This document shows positions 1 to 10,809 of a stretch of DNA of 64,000 bases, piece after piece. A program made the translations under genes and the position numbers. The stretch comes from Manis javanica (taxonomy: Eukaryota; Chordata; Mammalia; Pholidota; Manidae): the NCBI RefSeq assembly GCF_040802235.1, contig NC_133158.1:41234001-41298000 (forward strand). Reading direction: 5' to 3'. How positions within the stretch are numbered: the stretch's first letter is position 1; the number at the start of each line of letters is the position of its first letter. Below the pieces are notes generated by a model, which saw only the letters and a list, made by a program, of their open reading frames with translations, had not been told where the DNA came from and did not search any database.

Positions 1-79
1 GCTCTTCACCCCATTGGGGGCCTGGCTGTCAGGGTGCAGGATCTCCGTGGTCAGCAGCTCCAGCAGCTGCTCCACCTGT
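1..79 (-). CDS. RRP1: RRP1 exon 6 (partial, runs off window)
   Basis: RRP1 (NNP-1/Nop52 family) is a nucleolar protein needed for late pre-rRNA processing towards the large ribosomal subunit. On the minus strand the exon follows a pyrimidine-rich acceptor ending in AG at 80-81. Its first base completes the Arg codon split across exon 5. It then encodes 26 codons beginning QVEQLLELLTTEILHP and reaching NGVKS, which matches the human protein just after the GWEER segment. The exon continues beyond the left edge of the window. Frame and splice phase agree with the five upstream exons, so the gene looks intact here. Confidence 0.93.
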
Positions 80-2253
80 CTGAGGAAAGGACTGGCAGGT
101 ACAGCAGGCAGCCGGGCAGACCACGGGCAAGCCCTCCACCTTCCGGCATGCCACCTGTCACACCATCGGGCAAGGACCCAGTGACCTGCATCGCGTCCAG
201 CACAGAGGACTCTTGCAGCTACGCTTACACCATGACTGCAGTGGTCACCAGAGCCTCTGGGCAGCACAGAACATGACTGCCTCTCAGCCACCAAGTGCAA
301 GGGCCGTAAATATTCACACGGCCTTCCTCTGTCCCCAATATCACAAACGGGGGGAGAAAGGCTTGGTGTGATGGCAGGAGCCAGTATGTCCCACATCCCT
401 CTGCCGTCCTCACTAGAAGGTGCTTGGGAAGGCACGCGGCGGAGAGCGAACACAACAAGAGAGACTCAGGTCAGAGGGGCATGAGCTTGCTTCCCGGCTT
501 CTGCTGTGCCCAGCACACAGCCATGAAGGTCCCATCAGACCTCTCTCTGGTGTCCGTCGGGGTCAGTGGTCTCAAAGGCCCAGGGCTCCAAGGTCAGAGA
601 GCGGCAGAAACCAGTGCTGAGGCCAGTGTAGACTCCTGCACAAGCCTGAACCATCAGGTGTGCAGGAGGAAGCTCCCCAGAGGCTAGTCTGCACGGCGAC
701 ACCTTGGGAAAGGCGACCTGCTCCCGGGCTAGTGATCACACTAACAGACATTTACCACCTCAAGGATGGAAACAGGCTAGACGGGTGCATACAGCTGGAG
801 CGCTGGCTCCCCCAGGCCACGGACATTAACCAATTTCTCCTTGAGGATCTTTGCCTTCATTACTCTTGACCGTGAGCACCTAACCACTTTCGTAATAAAT
901 GGAGGCAAGCGCAAATAAAATGTGCCTTTAACATTGGTTGCACTTGCCGATAGCTGCCCACCAGGTAACCCACGATCCTCAGCCCTGAAATGAGGAGACC
1001 CCCGGCCGCAAGGTCCTTGTAGGAACTAAGGATGTCACTAAAGCTAGAGACACTGCCCTAAATGTAGCTAACTGGAAGAAGTTTAACTCAGAAAACTCGG
1101 GTAACTACAGTCCAACTCCTGATCTTTTTTGCATGGGGTAAAAGGAGCCGAGGGCCAGGCCTTGCAACCTTCACTGTCCAGAAGATAAAACCGTCTGGCC
1201 GTGATCCGGGCCGGAAGCTGCACTCTCCTCTCCAGGGCAGGCACAACTTTCACACTGGATGCTAGTTTTAGTTTCTGTATGCTTGGGAGAAACCCCTTCA
1301 TCTATGCTTTTAAACTACAAGTCAATTCAGAATACACTGCTCCCAGACCCTCCCTGTGGCCACCCCCCAAAACCGCACGGCAGCAGGGCGCTGACTCGGG
1401 GTGTGTTTGTGGTGCCCATGATAAAACACAAAGCCAGTCGTACCACGTGACACCACACCCCTTCTGCACCATGTGTACCAGACGGTGCAACATTTTAAAA
1501 ACATCTCACAGTTAACACTGTTCTTTGAGGTTTTAGCCGTTTTCTGTGTTCTCTGTACTGAACACGCACAACCCTCATAATTAGGAAAACATCAAAGAGA
1601 AAAATTTTAAATCCATTTTAGGAACTTAAAAAAAACGTGAGCACGCAGAAAGCCACACTGTACTAGGGTCAGTCTGCCGCCCCAAGGGGCTGGAAAGCTG
1701 CTGCCCAGAACCGGGATGCGGAACTTCCGTAATAGGCGACCAGGCCACAGCTCCAGGCAGGCACACGTCCCTGCCTCTGCCTGGTCCTCAGGAGGGGCAG
1801 CCAAGGGGCCCCCAGCCCGCCAACTGCAGCAGAATCCCCTCCCGCTGCTCTGCTCCCTGCCAGCAGCAGCCTGAGGTCGGTCACAAAACCAGATCACCCC
1901 ACCAGAGCACCAGCATCAACAGTGAGGAGGCTGGGCGAAGTAAGTGTCCACAACTAGGAGCAAGTGGCATTGACAACAGAGCTGAATGTACCATGTTTCA
2001 CAATAAAGCTCCTTACCTGGGCGCTGTTTGTAGCAAGAGGACTCGGTTCTGATGCACAGTAAGAACTCAGTACCAAGGTTGAAAACCAGCATTTCCGTGA
2101 ACATGTGCATAAAACCTCATCTTAAAAATACCTTCATTTTAAGCACTACTGGATCCGTCTTTATATAAGGCTGACATCACGTGAACCCAATCCTCCAGGG
2201 ACACGACCCGACACACACACAGATGGCCCTCAGCACCTGCTACGAGCACCCAC
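80..2253 (-). other. RRP1: RRP1 intron 5
   Basis: Non-coding intron of about 2.2 kb between exons 5 and 6. It is ordinary mixed-composition sequence. I see no second gene and no repeat that I can name. Confidence 0.7.
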
Positions 2254-2315
2254 CTGTCTTCCCATCCCCGCATCTTCAGGGCCCTCAAGGACTCGTTCAG
2301 GACCATGCGCATGAG
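2254..2315 (-). CDS. RRP1: RRP1 exon 5
   Basis: This 62-nt minus-strand exon encodes LMRMVLNESLRALKMRGWED plus two bases of an Arg codon. It is flanked by an acceptor AG at 2316-2317 and a donor GT at 2252-2253 (gtgggt). It matches the human RRP1 segment LMRMVLNESLKVLKMQGWEE with conservative changes only. The phase joins correctly to exon 4, which ends in a whole codon, and to exon 6. Confidence 0.94.
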
Positions 2316-3668
2316 CTGTGGCACAAAAGAACCCTGTCAGTGGGAGCACCACCTGGACCTGCACAGACACCCCAAGTCCCCGGTCATGTCTGTGTGGCTC
2401 AGAGTGCACAGCAGGCCCTCCAGCTGTCGGCGCAGGGACATCAAGCCCTGGGGACCCTGGGCCTGGAGAAGGTGCACCGTGCTGGCTGAGATGCGAGATG
2501 CCCCAGCTTCCCCAGAGGACCTGGAGTCCGGCTGCCGGGGGACACATCGGGGTAGCGACTCCAGTACCATACAAGACGGCTGAAACAAGGTGGTCCCAGC
2601 TCCAGGAGAATGGGGAATGAAGGGCAGGCCCCACGGGAGGCACAGCCCCTCAGAACAGCTGGTCTGAAACAAAGATGTCTTCGCCGAGCTTTCCCTGGAA
2701 CCTCTCTCCGCAGCAAAGAGCAAACAGGTGACCTTCTCCACCCCTCAATTCCATGCCCGATTACGATGACTCACAGCATTCCCAGCCAGCTCGGCTACCT
2801 TTCAGACATTACCCCAAAGTGCCCACAGCGGGGTCCAGTCTCGGTAAAAGGCGGAGAGGATGGGTAGAGAGCGCACCTGGCAGCCAGGCAGCCCCTCCCC
2901 GGAGATACTGCAGCGCCACCAGGGGAGTCGTCCTCTACTGGGAAGCATGTCTGCCAGATCCGGTCACACGGGGGACATGGGAAACGGGCCTCGAACAGCA
3001 ACGGCATCCACCCCATGAAAGGTCCAGGGATAGCAGCCAAGCAAATGGGATGCTAACTTACATGAGGTCTCTCCTGCCTCGTACAATTGTATCCCATAGA
3101 TGTGCAGAGCCTGGCCCTGGCCCCCACTCGCCCGACCCCACCTTCCTTCCCTCTGGAGCTCCATGCCTCGTGCACCAGCTGACCCTCACTATGACAGGCA
3201 TGCACCGGCTGTCTGCAGAACTCTGGCCCTAGTCTGAGCCCGCAGCTGAACTGAGTGGCAGGTCGGTCACCAGTAACTGTAGCTCCGAGGCAACCTGTCC
3301 TCAGTGAGGCTGGCCACTGCCCCAGTTAGTGTCCCCTGCTGTCAGAGAGCAACACTGCCCCTTCACCTGGGGACTGACCCAAGGCCCAGTAAACCCCAAT
3401 GGAGAGAGACTGCAGCATTCAACATGCGAACCCCAGGCGAGGCCGAGGCCAAGGCCCCCTCATAGCCCACTAGGCTTACGGGTCACAGTCCTCAGGCTCG
3501 CCACACGGCCCAGAAGTCACTGCCCTCTGCACTGTCAGGGTGGGGAGGGCTCAGAGGCCAGACCACTCTGTGCCACGCCCAGGCCCTCCCCCCCGACCGT
3601 ACAGGACACCATCCCCCACACCACCACTGCGGCACGGCAGGGCCAGCTGAGGCCCTGCACTAACTCAC
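2316..3668 (-). other. RRP1: RRP1 intron 4
   Basis: Intron of about 1.35 kb. Several long open frames cross it but they lack family resemblance and overlap on both strands, as expected of GC-rich intronic DNA. No repeat is recognised. Confidence 0.7.
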
Positions 3669-3754
3669 CATGTAGAACTTATCCAGGCGCAGCCTGTCTA
3701 TGCCTATCCACTCGCGATTCATGGTCTGCCAGAATGTTTGAAGGAACAGGAGCT
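3669..3754 (-). CDS. RRP1: RRP1 exon 4
   Basis: This 86-nt minus-strand exon encodes [19 protein letters not shown] followed by RLRLDKFYM, close to the human sequence in the same place. The split Gln codon at its start is completed by the last base of exon 3. The acceptor is AG at 3755-3756 and the donor is gtgagt after the final Met codon. The coding frame is intact. Confidence 0.94.
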
Positions 3755-5210
3755 CTGGAAGAGAAAAAGGCCAGAAGCGTGGAAGCCACCTGGGGAAAGG
3801 TGAGAATGTGAAGAACCCTGGTCAGGCCCGACTGCCACCAGCCTCTGGGGTTCTCAGCCGAGTGTGCCCAGCTGGGAAGAGGTGCTAGGACCTGGCTCAG
3901 AAAAGGGGCTGTGAGACCCTGAGCAAGAAAGCACAGCCCAGCTGCAGGCCCAATGCTCTGAAGAACAGGCACACGGAGCGAGAGGCTGCTCCGGCCGCTG
4001 TCCCCAGGCCCCCTCCGCCTCCCCTTGACCCAGGCGGAGGGCCCTGCCTGACCCCCTCCCTGCCCTCACTACTGGCCCCATTATATTCACAGGCCCAAAA
4101 AGGCCCTGAACCCTAACCAGTAATGGGCATGTCAGACACGGGTGCACGAGCTAACTGTGCCCCCCTAAAATGCATACGTTGATGACAGACCCCCCAGCAC
4201 CTCAGAATGTGACTGTTCTTTGAAGACAGGGCCTTTATGGAGGTAATTCAGGTAAAATGCAGTCACCAGGGGCCCCTATTCCAATCTGTGTCCTTATAAG
4301 AGATCAGGACACAGACAGGCACAGAGGGACTACTACGGGAAGACACAGCGGGAAGGTGGCATCTACGTGCCCAGGAGAGGCGTCGGGACAAGCCCTGCTG
4401 ACACCCTGACCTTGGGACACAAACAGGGTATCTCATCTGCTAGAGCTCCTCCAATAGCAAAGGACTGGTCAGTCACCAGCTCACTCAGGTGTCACTGGGT
4501 AGACACACTGCACTTGGCCTTGCACGAGCCCAGAACTCTTCTGCAAGTTCTTAGAAGGTAAGATTATGGAGAATAAATCTCTTCCGCTAATAACTCAACT
4601 GTAACACAAGAGACTCTCCCAAAGAGAGTAGTTACTCTATTGGTGTACCCCATAATTTTGCCCACTTTGCCTACTTAAGTGTAACTGAACTAAACCCACC
4701 CATGTGACCAGGAGCCTCCCTGGCAACGGTCCCAGTGCCCATACCAGCAGTGCTGCCCAGCGCCGGCTGGCCTCAGAGCTGTGGGGGGAAGTGGAAAGAC
4801 TGCTGCCCAGGCCCCACCCCCAGAGCTCGAATCAACAAAATCAAGGGCTGGACACCAAGATTTCTAGCCCCTCAAGGGATTCCAAGGGGCAGCAACAAGC
4901 ATGAGAACTACTGGTCATGGTCAAGACAAAAACAAGTCCAAGAAACACACAGCAGAAAACTGACAACTATCGGTGAGGCTCAGTCAGTAGCTTGGTGACA
5001 CTAGGCTTTTCGACCGTGGAGCTAACTCTATCGAGGGGATGTGACTTAACACGGGCTGGACACAGAACAGTGCGGCACACAGAAGCCACAGCACTCGCAG
5101 CTAGAATGGGGCCTCTCTCTTGCTCTAGAACCCAGAACGCAGGCCTTGTGTGTCTGGTAGCTGACAATTCTGGCCTTGCCAAAGGGCTGAACCATGGCGC
5201 AGATACTCAC
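3755..5210 (-). other. RRP1: RRP1 intron 3
   Basis: Intron of about 1.46 kb containing a MaLR-like LTR at about 4.15-4.55 kb (listed separately). The remainder shows nothing recognisable. Confidence 0.65.
4150..4560 (+). repeat. MaLR-type LTR (MLT1/MST-like)
   Basis: The stretch has the familiar order of a mammalian MaLR LTR. First comes CCCCCCTAAAATGCATACGT, then a GGGCCTTTATGGAGGTAATT-like block, then GTGTCCTTATAAGAGA, a GAAGACACAG block and an ACCTTGG block near the 3' end. It is diverged and the exact subfamily cannot be set by eye. Confidence 0.55.
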
Positions 5211-5268
5211 GTGCCTCTGTGGTCTGAAAAGCATGGATGAGCTGGGAGATGGTCCTTCCTAGGTCCTC
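5211..5268 (-). CDS. RRP1: RRP1 exon 3
   Basis: This 58-nt minus-strand exon encodes EDLGRTISQLIHAFQTTEA plus one base. It is bounded by an acceptor AG at 5269-5270 and a donor gtgagt. Human RRP1 has EELGRTISQLVHAFQTTEA at this point. The exon is in phase with exon 2, which ends in a whole Gln codon, and with exon 4. Confidence 0.95.
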
Positions 5269-6455
5269 CTGTACAGAAGCAGTAAAAATCAACTGAAAAA
5301 GTCCCTCAGTCCCTGAGAAATGTGTTACCAACAAGCAACAGCAGAAACACGGGCACACTCAGCGCCCACTGGCTCAGGTGGAGAAACGGTGCCCATGGAC
5401 CTTACAGCCCAGTGTGCGGCAGGTTGCAAGGTTCACGCCTGCTGGGGGAGGCCTCCCCTTACAGCGGGGCCTGCAGGGCCTCCCAAGGAACAGCACTAAC
5501 TGCCCACAGGACCGAAGCCGACAGCCACAGGAGGCTGGGGTGGGGGAGATGGCAGGGAGACATGGGAGGCCCCTGGGCGGCAGAAAGACCAGGCCAATCG
5601 GACCCCCGTGAAGTCACTGAGCCAAGCATCACCTAGTGTACTTGCTAAATCAGTGATCCCAGAGCCTCCCTGGGACAGTCTCGTTAGCAGGCACGGAATA
5701 CACAGCACAGGTATCTGCACGTGAAATAAACATACTCCCCACCCAGGCAATTCCGAAGAAGAGCAAACAATTCGCTCTGAGAAACACAATTTTAAAAGGA
5801 GCGTGTTTTAGGGCACTGAAGCCACTCTATAAGATACCGAGAGGGTGGTCACCACATGCATCCAAGCCCTCAGGATGGACAGCACCAGGGGTGACCCCAC
5901 CTGTGAACCAGGCCCTTTGGGTGAGGGGGAGGGGACAGTGCAGGCTCATTGACTCCAACATGTGCCCCTGTGGTGGGGATGCTGAGAGGGTGGGTGAGCC
6001 TATGCATGTGTGCAGCAGGGGCTGCAGGAAATCTCTACCTTCCTCTCGATTTTGCACTGAACCTAAACCTGCTGAAATTAAAAAAAAAAGTCTACTTTTT
6101 AAAAAAGACGGTATGAAAAAAGCTAGCAGGAAAAAACTCCTTCTCTCAGAAAACTTGGATTGTGTCCTTTGGTTTCCATCCTTTCATGGTTTGGTTTGTG
6201 CTTTGTCACAAACATTGAGCAGATTCGCAGGTTTTGACTCATGCTGTGACCTGCACGGGCAACACCATGTCAGCAAGTAGAGGACACGCTCTGACCAAAG
6301 ACCCCGGTTCTCTGGACATTACAAAAAAAAAGGCATCGAAGGTACCCAACTACATGTGGCGTCTTCGGCTGTATTAAACTGAGGGTCACCCACACATCCA
6401 CCCGCCCTCCAATGAGACCACTGCTCCGGCTTCTGCTCCCTGCTGGCACGCTTAC
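5269..6455 (-). other. RRP1: RRP1 intron 2
   Basis: Intron of about 1.19 kb. It has a short A-rich tract near 6,077-6,090 but no element I can name. Confidence 0.65.
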
Positions 6456-6538
6456 CTGGAGGAGTGGCTTGTCCTGCATCCACATGCAGTAAAACAGTCC
6501 TTTCCACACCTTCAGCAGCTCGTCATGGGTGAAACCAC
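6456..6538 (-). CDS. RRP1: RRP1 exon 2
   Basis: This 83-nt minus-strand exon encodes GGFTHDELLKVWKGLFYCMW followed by MQDKPLLQ, essentially identical to the human protein, which marks strong constraint. The acceptor is AG at 6539-6540 and the donor is gtaagc after the Gln codon. The first Gly codon is split with exon 1. Confidence 0.96.
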
Positions 6539-7705
6539 CTGTACCCAAAGGACAACACTCAGACCACGGGAACCCAAACTTTAGTGCCAGGTAGGAAGCC
6601 AGAGAAATCTGCCTGCCTGAATTAGACCGAAGTCCTCTTACTGTGAATGTGAAAGTACCCGGTCCGCCTCTCTCAAGCCATCCTCCTAACTCAGAAACCA
6701 CTGGGCCTGCAGTCCTAGGGACTTCCCCTGGTAACTGCTGTCACTCGCTCAATAAACACCAAGAATCTTCAAGTATCAGACACTGTCCATCATTTCTGGA
6801 CATCAAAATAAGACAATTACCATTTCCCGAGCTGGTGCAATGGCTACACAGAATCAGTGTGTGATACTTCAACCAAAGTTACACTTGGGTCTGTGCACTT
6901 TTCTGCATTAAACTTCAAATTTCAAAAGAAAAAGCTTACTCCTTCAGGTACTAAAGGAGGTAGGCACATAAACTCACTCAAAATATTACTGAGGTCCTGT
7001 GTGAATGACAGTGTATCTGCAGGAGTGGTTCTTGGACTTCAACTCTGGAATAGGAATCACCTGGAGGGCTTCTCAAAGCACCGATGCTGGTCCCGCCGCC
7101 AGCGTTTCTGATTCAGTGGGGCTAGGATAGGACCCAGGAATCTGCCTTTCTAGCAAACCTCCAACTGATGCTCAAGCTCCTGATGGGGAGCCACACTCTG
7201 AGAACGCCTGCTGGACACCAGTTAATAAGCATGTTCCCTGCCTTCCGAGAACGTGTGAAACTCAACCTAATAATTACACAATGAGAAAGACACAAAGGGA
7301 CAAGTGATTGGAGGGAAAAACCGAGGGTGCCCAACCAGAGGGAGCAAGGGTCCAGAGGTATATGCTGTGATGTGGGGGGTGGGGCTCCCGGAGGAACCGA
7401 GGTCTGAGCTGGAAAAGGAGCGAAGGCTCTGCGAAGGGGGTGTCTAGGCAGAGGGACACGTAGTCACCTCCGCGCAAGGTGGGCGCCGCGCTAAAAAGGG
7501 TGGCGGGCGCAGCGCCCAGCTCTCAGCGGCCGAAGCGCGGGAGGAGGGCGGGGGGCAACAACAGCACTCAGGCCACGCCAGCCGCGCCACGTGAAGGCTT
7601 CCCTGGGCTCCTCGACCGTCGCCACTCCCAGCCGCTCCCAACCGCCCGCGCTCGGCCCGCCGCCCAAAGGGCACCCCACCGACACACGTCCAGCCCCGCG
7701 CCAAC
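6539..7705 (-). other. RRP1: RRP1 intron 1
   Basis: Intron of about 1.17 kb. It carries a MER5-like element at about 7.02-7.21 kb and becomes GC-rich towards the promoter. Confidence 0.7.
7018..7212 (+). mobile_element. MER5A-like hAT (Charlie) non-autonomous transposon
   Basis: About 195 bp with inverted ends: AGGAGTGGTTCTTGGACTTC at the left and a GAGAACGCCTGCTGG-type end at the right. Inside are the characteristic AATCACCTGGAGGGCTTCTC and GATTCAGTGGGGCTAGGATA blocks. MER5A is an ancient eutherian element of about 190 bp, so the length fits a near-complete old copy. Confidence 0.75.
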
Positions 7706-8450
7706 CTGCGGCCTGCTGAGTCCTGGCGACAATGTATTTCCGGAGCCTCCGCACCGCCCGGTCCCGGGTCACCTGCTCGTTCCCCGCCAGCCGCTGAGCC
7801 AGCTGGATCTCCAGTGAGAGTTGCACGCGCGGAGCCATGACGCCGGCCGCCGAGACCCTCGCAGCGACGACCACGCCGCTTTGCCTCGGCGCGCGCGGCG
7901 TGACGACACTTGGCCGCGCCCGCCGGGCGTCGCCGAGGCGCGCGGCCTGACGTCACGCAAAGGCGCCCGAGACGCAAACCAGCGCCGCGCAGTGGCCGGG
8001 TCGGGAAGGTGAGTCAGGTGGACGTGCGCCCCGGCGCTGTCATTAAGGTGCGGTCGCTGAGCGCGTATCCGTCGTCCGTGAGCCGCTCTTTTTCCCCGGC
8101 TGTGACGGAGGCTCTTCGTAGCGAAGCAGGCCAGCGCGCGGGAGCGGGGCGGGCGGAGGGCACCCACTGAATCCTTGATGCAGCCGAAGGCACCCCGGCC
8201 GAGAATGGTGGTGGGGACGGGGCTGTACCCAGTATCAGCCTCCGCCCCAGCCGCCTGCCCCCCCGAGCGCCCCCGCGGGACGTGCTGGGCCGCCGTTGTC
8301 CAGCCGGGAGGTCTGCGCTCCGGTGAAGGACCAGGCAGGCCGGCACGGTGCGCGGGATCAGCCCGTCCGGGCCTGGACAGGCTGCACGAGCCTTGCCCGC
8401 TTTCCGGGACCAACGTCCTGAGGGAAGGAAGAAGTGAATAAAGGAAGGGC
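7480..8450. promoter_or_regulatory. CpG-island promoter of RRP1
   Basis: CpG dinucleotides are dense from about 7.48 to 8.45 kb, in contrast to both flanks, and the island spans RRP1 exon 1. Transcription of RRP1 would run leftward. CpG density continues well upstream of the start codon, so the island could also drive divergent transcription to the right, but I see no supporting exon there. Confidence 0.8.
7706..7838 (-). CDS. RRP1: RRP1 exon 1 with start codon
   Basis: Minus-strand exon giving MAPRVQLSLEIQLAQRLAGN and on to RKYIVARTQQAA plus one base. The start ATG at 7,838 was chosen because human RRP1 begins MVSRVQLPPEIQLAQRLAGN at the same distance from the splice site. An upstream in-frame GTG is not needed. 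The donor is gttggc. The exon lies inside a CpG island, as expected for a housekeeping nucleolar gene. Confidence 0.95.
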
Positions 8451-8459
8451 GGAATGCTT

Positions 8460-9550
8460 ATGCAAATCTCGATTGGTTCCTGGTACAAGAAAAAGCTAAC
8501 AAGTCACTTTGGGGACAATTGGGAAAGCTTGCATTGAGACTAGATGTTAGCTTATAGTGCAGAATAAGTGTTTATTTTCTTAAGGGTGACAATGGTGTTT
8601 ATACAGAGTGGGGCTCCCGCCCCCGCCCAAGACCACTCCCTTGTTTGTTGATTTGATAGGACATCTCAGGACTGTGATTTGTTAGGGCAAAAGGATACAA
8701 AGCAAGATCGGCCCAGGGAAAGGCATACGGAGTAGGTCCAGGGGAAGCCCAGAGGAAGCTTCCAGAAGCCTCTCCCAGTGGAGCTGTGCGGGATTCTCCT
8801 ACGTGCTCAGCAAGGAACTGTGACAGCGCATGTGAGATGTTATCTACCAGGGTGCTCCTCAGAGATCAGAGCCCAGGGGTTGCATTAGGGGCTGGTCATG
8901 TTGGCACCCTCTGCCTGGCATGGATGAGAGTTGCAGACTCCCAGAGGGAAAGCAGGTGTGCTGCACAAAGCCACAGTGTTTTTCCAGATGGTTTAGGCTC
9001 AGTGAGTCATCCTTATCACAGCTAGGGTAATGGGAGCCCTCCCAGTGTCCATGTTCCCACACACCAGCTTAGGACCAATCTTGTCTAGAGAGAGCAGTCA
9101 GGCCCCGTGTTAACCCTCCTGCACAGGTTAGATGGTAACTATTTTCAGCTTTGTCAGCCAAACAACTGCATGGTAGTACAAAAGCAGCTATAGACACGAT
9201 GTAAATGAGTGAGTATGACTGTGTTCTAATAAAACTTTACTTTCAGAAACAAATGGTGGGCCAGATTGGGCCCATGGACGGTAGTTTGCCAGCACCAGAT
9301 ACAGAAGAATATCCTTACATTTAGGAAATAACTGAAGTATCTGGTAAGGGTGACATGTCATGATGTCTAGAAGTTAATTCAGTAAATAAATAATGACACA
9401 CACACATCTGCACATGCAGTGCATAAGCAAATATGGCAAAGCGTTAAAATGGATGAATCAGTGGTAGGAACACAGGCATTTTTTCTCCTACTCTTCCAAA
9501 GTTTTCCATGTTTGAAGATGCTTATAACAAAAAGTTGGGAAATATCTTAA
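8460..9550. repeat. Old interspersed repeats, apparently nested
   Basis: The parts at about 8,505-8,590 and 9,305-9,540 read like two pieces of one A/T-rich ancient repeat. The first has GGACAATTGGGAAAGC and the second has GTCATGATGTCTAGAAG, GCAAATATGGCAAAGCG and a terminal ACAAAAAGTTGGGAAA. The intervening DNA includes another familiar old-repeat block, AATAAAACTTTACTTTCAGA followed by GGGCCAGATTGGGCCCATGG. Families are not assigned. Confidence 0.4.
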
Positions 9551-9676
9551 AGACTGCCCTGATTGTGCTTTGTTTTCTAGAATATAGAAAAGTCCATCTT
9601 CATGGGTTCTCTGTGTTTCCTAAGTCCTGGCCTTTCAACTTTAGTCTGAACTTCTTGAAAATAAGTCGGTTCAATA

Positions 9677-9678
9677 GT

Positions 9679-9712
<34 letters not shown>
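9677..9712. repeat. (GT)n/(GA)n microsatellite
   Basis: Thirteen GT units run directly into five GA units. A further GT-rich patch follows at 9,727-9,736. Confidence 0.97.
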
Positions 9713-9713
<1 letters not shown>

Positions 9714-9789
9714 CTCACATGCACACGCGTGTGTGTTTCTGTGGTACATTTGAAGCATAATTTTGGATCAGTACGCAGAAGTATGATGT

Positions 9790-10260
9790 GTAGGGAAGGC
9801 ATGGGGAGGCCGTCACTGGGTGCAAAAAGCTGAGTGGTTTAGAACAACAGAAATGTGCGTCTCATAGTCTGGAAGCCAGAAATCTGAAAGTAAGGTGTTG
9901 GCAGGGCCAAGCTCCCTCTGCAGACGCTAGGGGAGGACCCTTCCTGCCTCTCACAGCCTCTGGGGCTCTGGGGTCCTGTTAAAAAAGAAGGCACAGGCCC
10001 AACAGGGGGCCACTTCTGCCAGGCCAAAGCACTGCACCAGGGCTTCATACTAACCTAATTGCAGTTTCCACCTCCCCCAGAAATGTAGTCAGTCAGGAAT
10101 TTTCTGGTCAGCATGGATAAGATAATGTCACATATGCCTTCTTCCCTCCAGGGATGATGAGGTCATCCAACTAATGAGAACTCGTTGTCCCCAGATGAGG
10201 GTGACCTCACCCAAAAACACCCTTTCTTCTGTTTATGACAGCCCTGCTCCTTGCCTCCTC
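9790..10260. repeat. Probable ancient medium-reiterated repeat
   Basis: The stretch from TTTAGAACAACAGAAATGTG through GGTGTTGGCAGGGCCAAGCT and CTAGGGGAGGACCCTTCCTG matches a very common mammalian interspersed repeat motif. I recognise the pattern but cannot name the subfamily with confidence. Confidence 0.45.
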
Positions 10261-10809
10261 TCACACACATAGATAGCGCTGGAACGCACATAGTGTGATC
10301 TTACAGGACACAGACTAGCTGGATCCATGCCGCACTGCTTAGTGTACTGACACATGTAACCTTTTCTCCTGCACGTATTCCCGTTTGTAAAAAGTAGTGA
10401 AGATATCCCATATGCAGGAGGCTTTGGAGCAATTTCCCATAAAACTACTGTGTTATACTCCTCAGAACCACTCTGAATACACATGGTGTTTCTTTAACAG
10501 CAAACATGTGCATTTCAGTTGATAACCCTAATCCACTTAATGACCTTTGCAAACAACCTATTTCCAAATTAAGATCACCTGCTGAGTTTCTGGGTGGACC
10601 TGGCTTTCCCCTGGGGGGACATTAGTGGGCCCACTAATGTAAGGGGCAAAGAGGATAAGGACTAGTCATCACTAGCTGATGACTGCCTACCACGTAGCTA
10701 TGGCTACTTACCCAGCTTTTCATACAACTGAAAACAATCCTGCAGGGGAGGTGTGATTTTTGCCCTTTTGAAAATGAGCAAAGAGGCTTATAGGTGACAC
10801 TCGGGCCCT

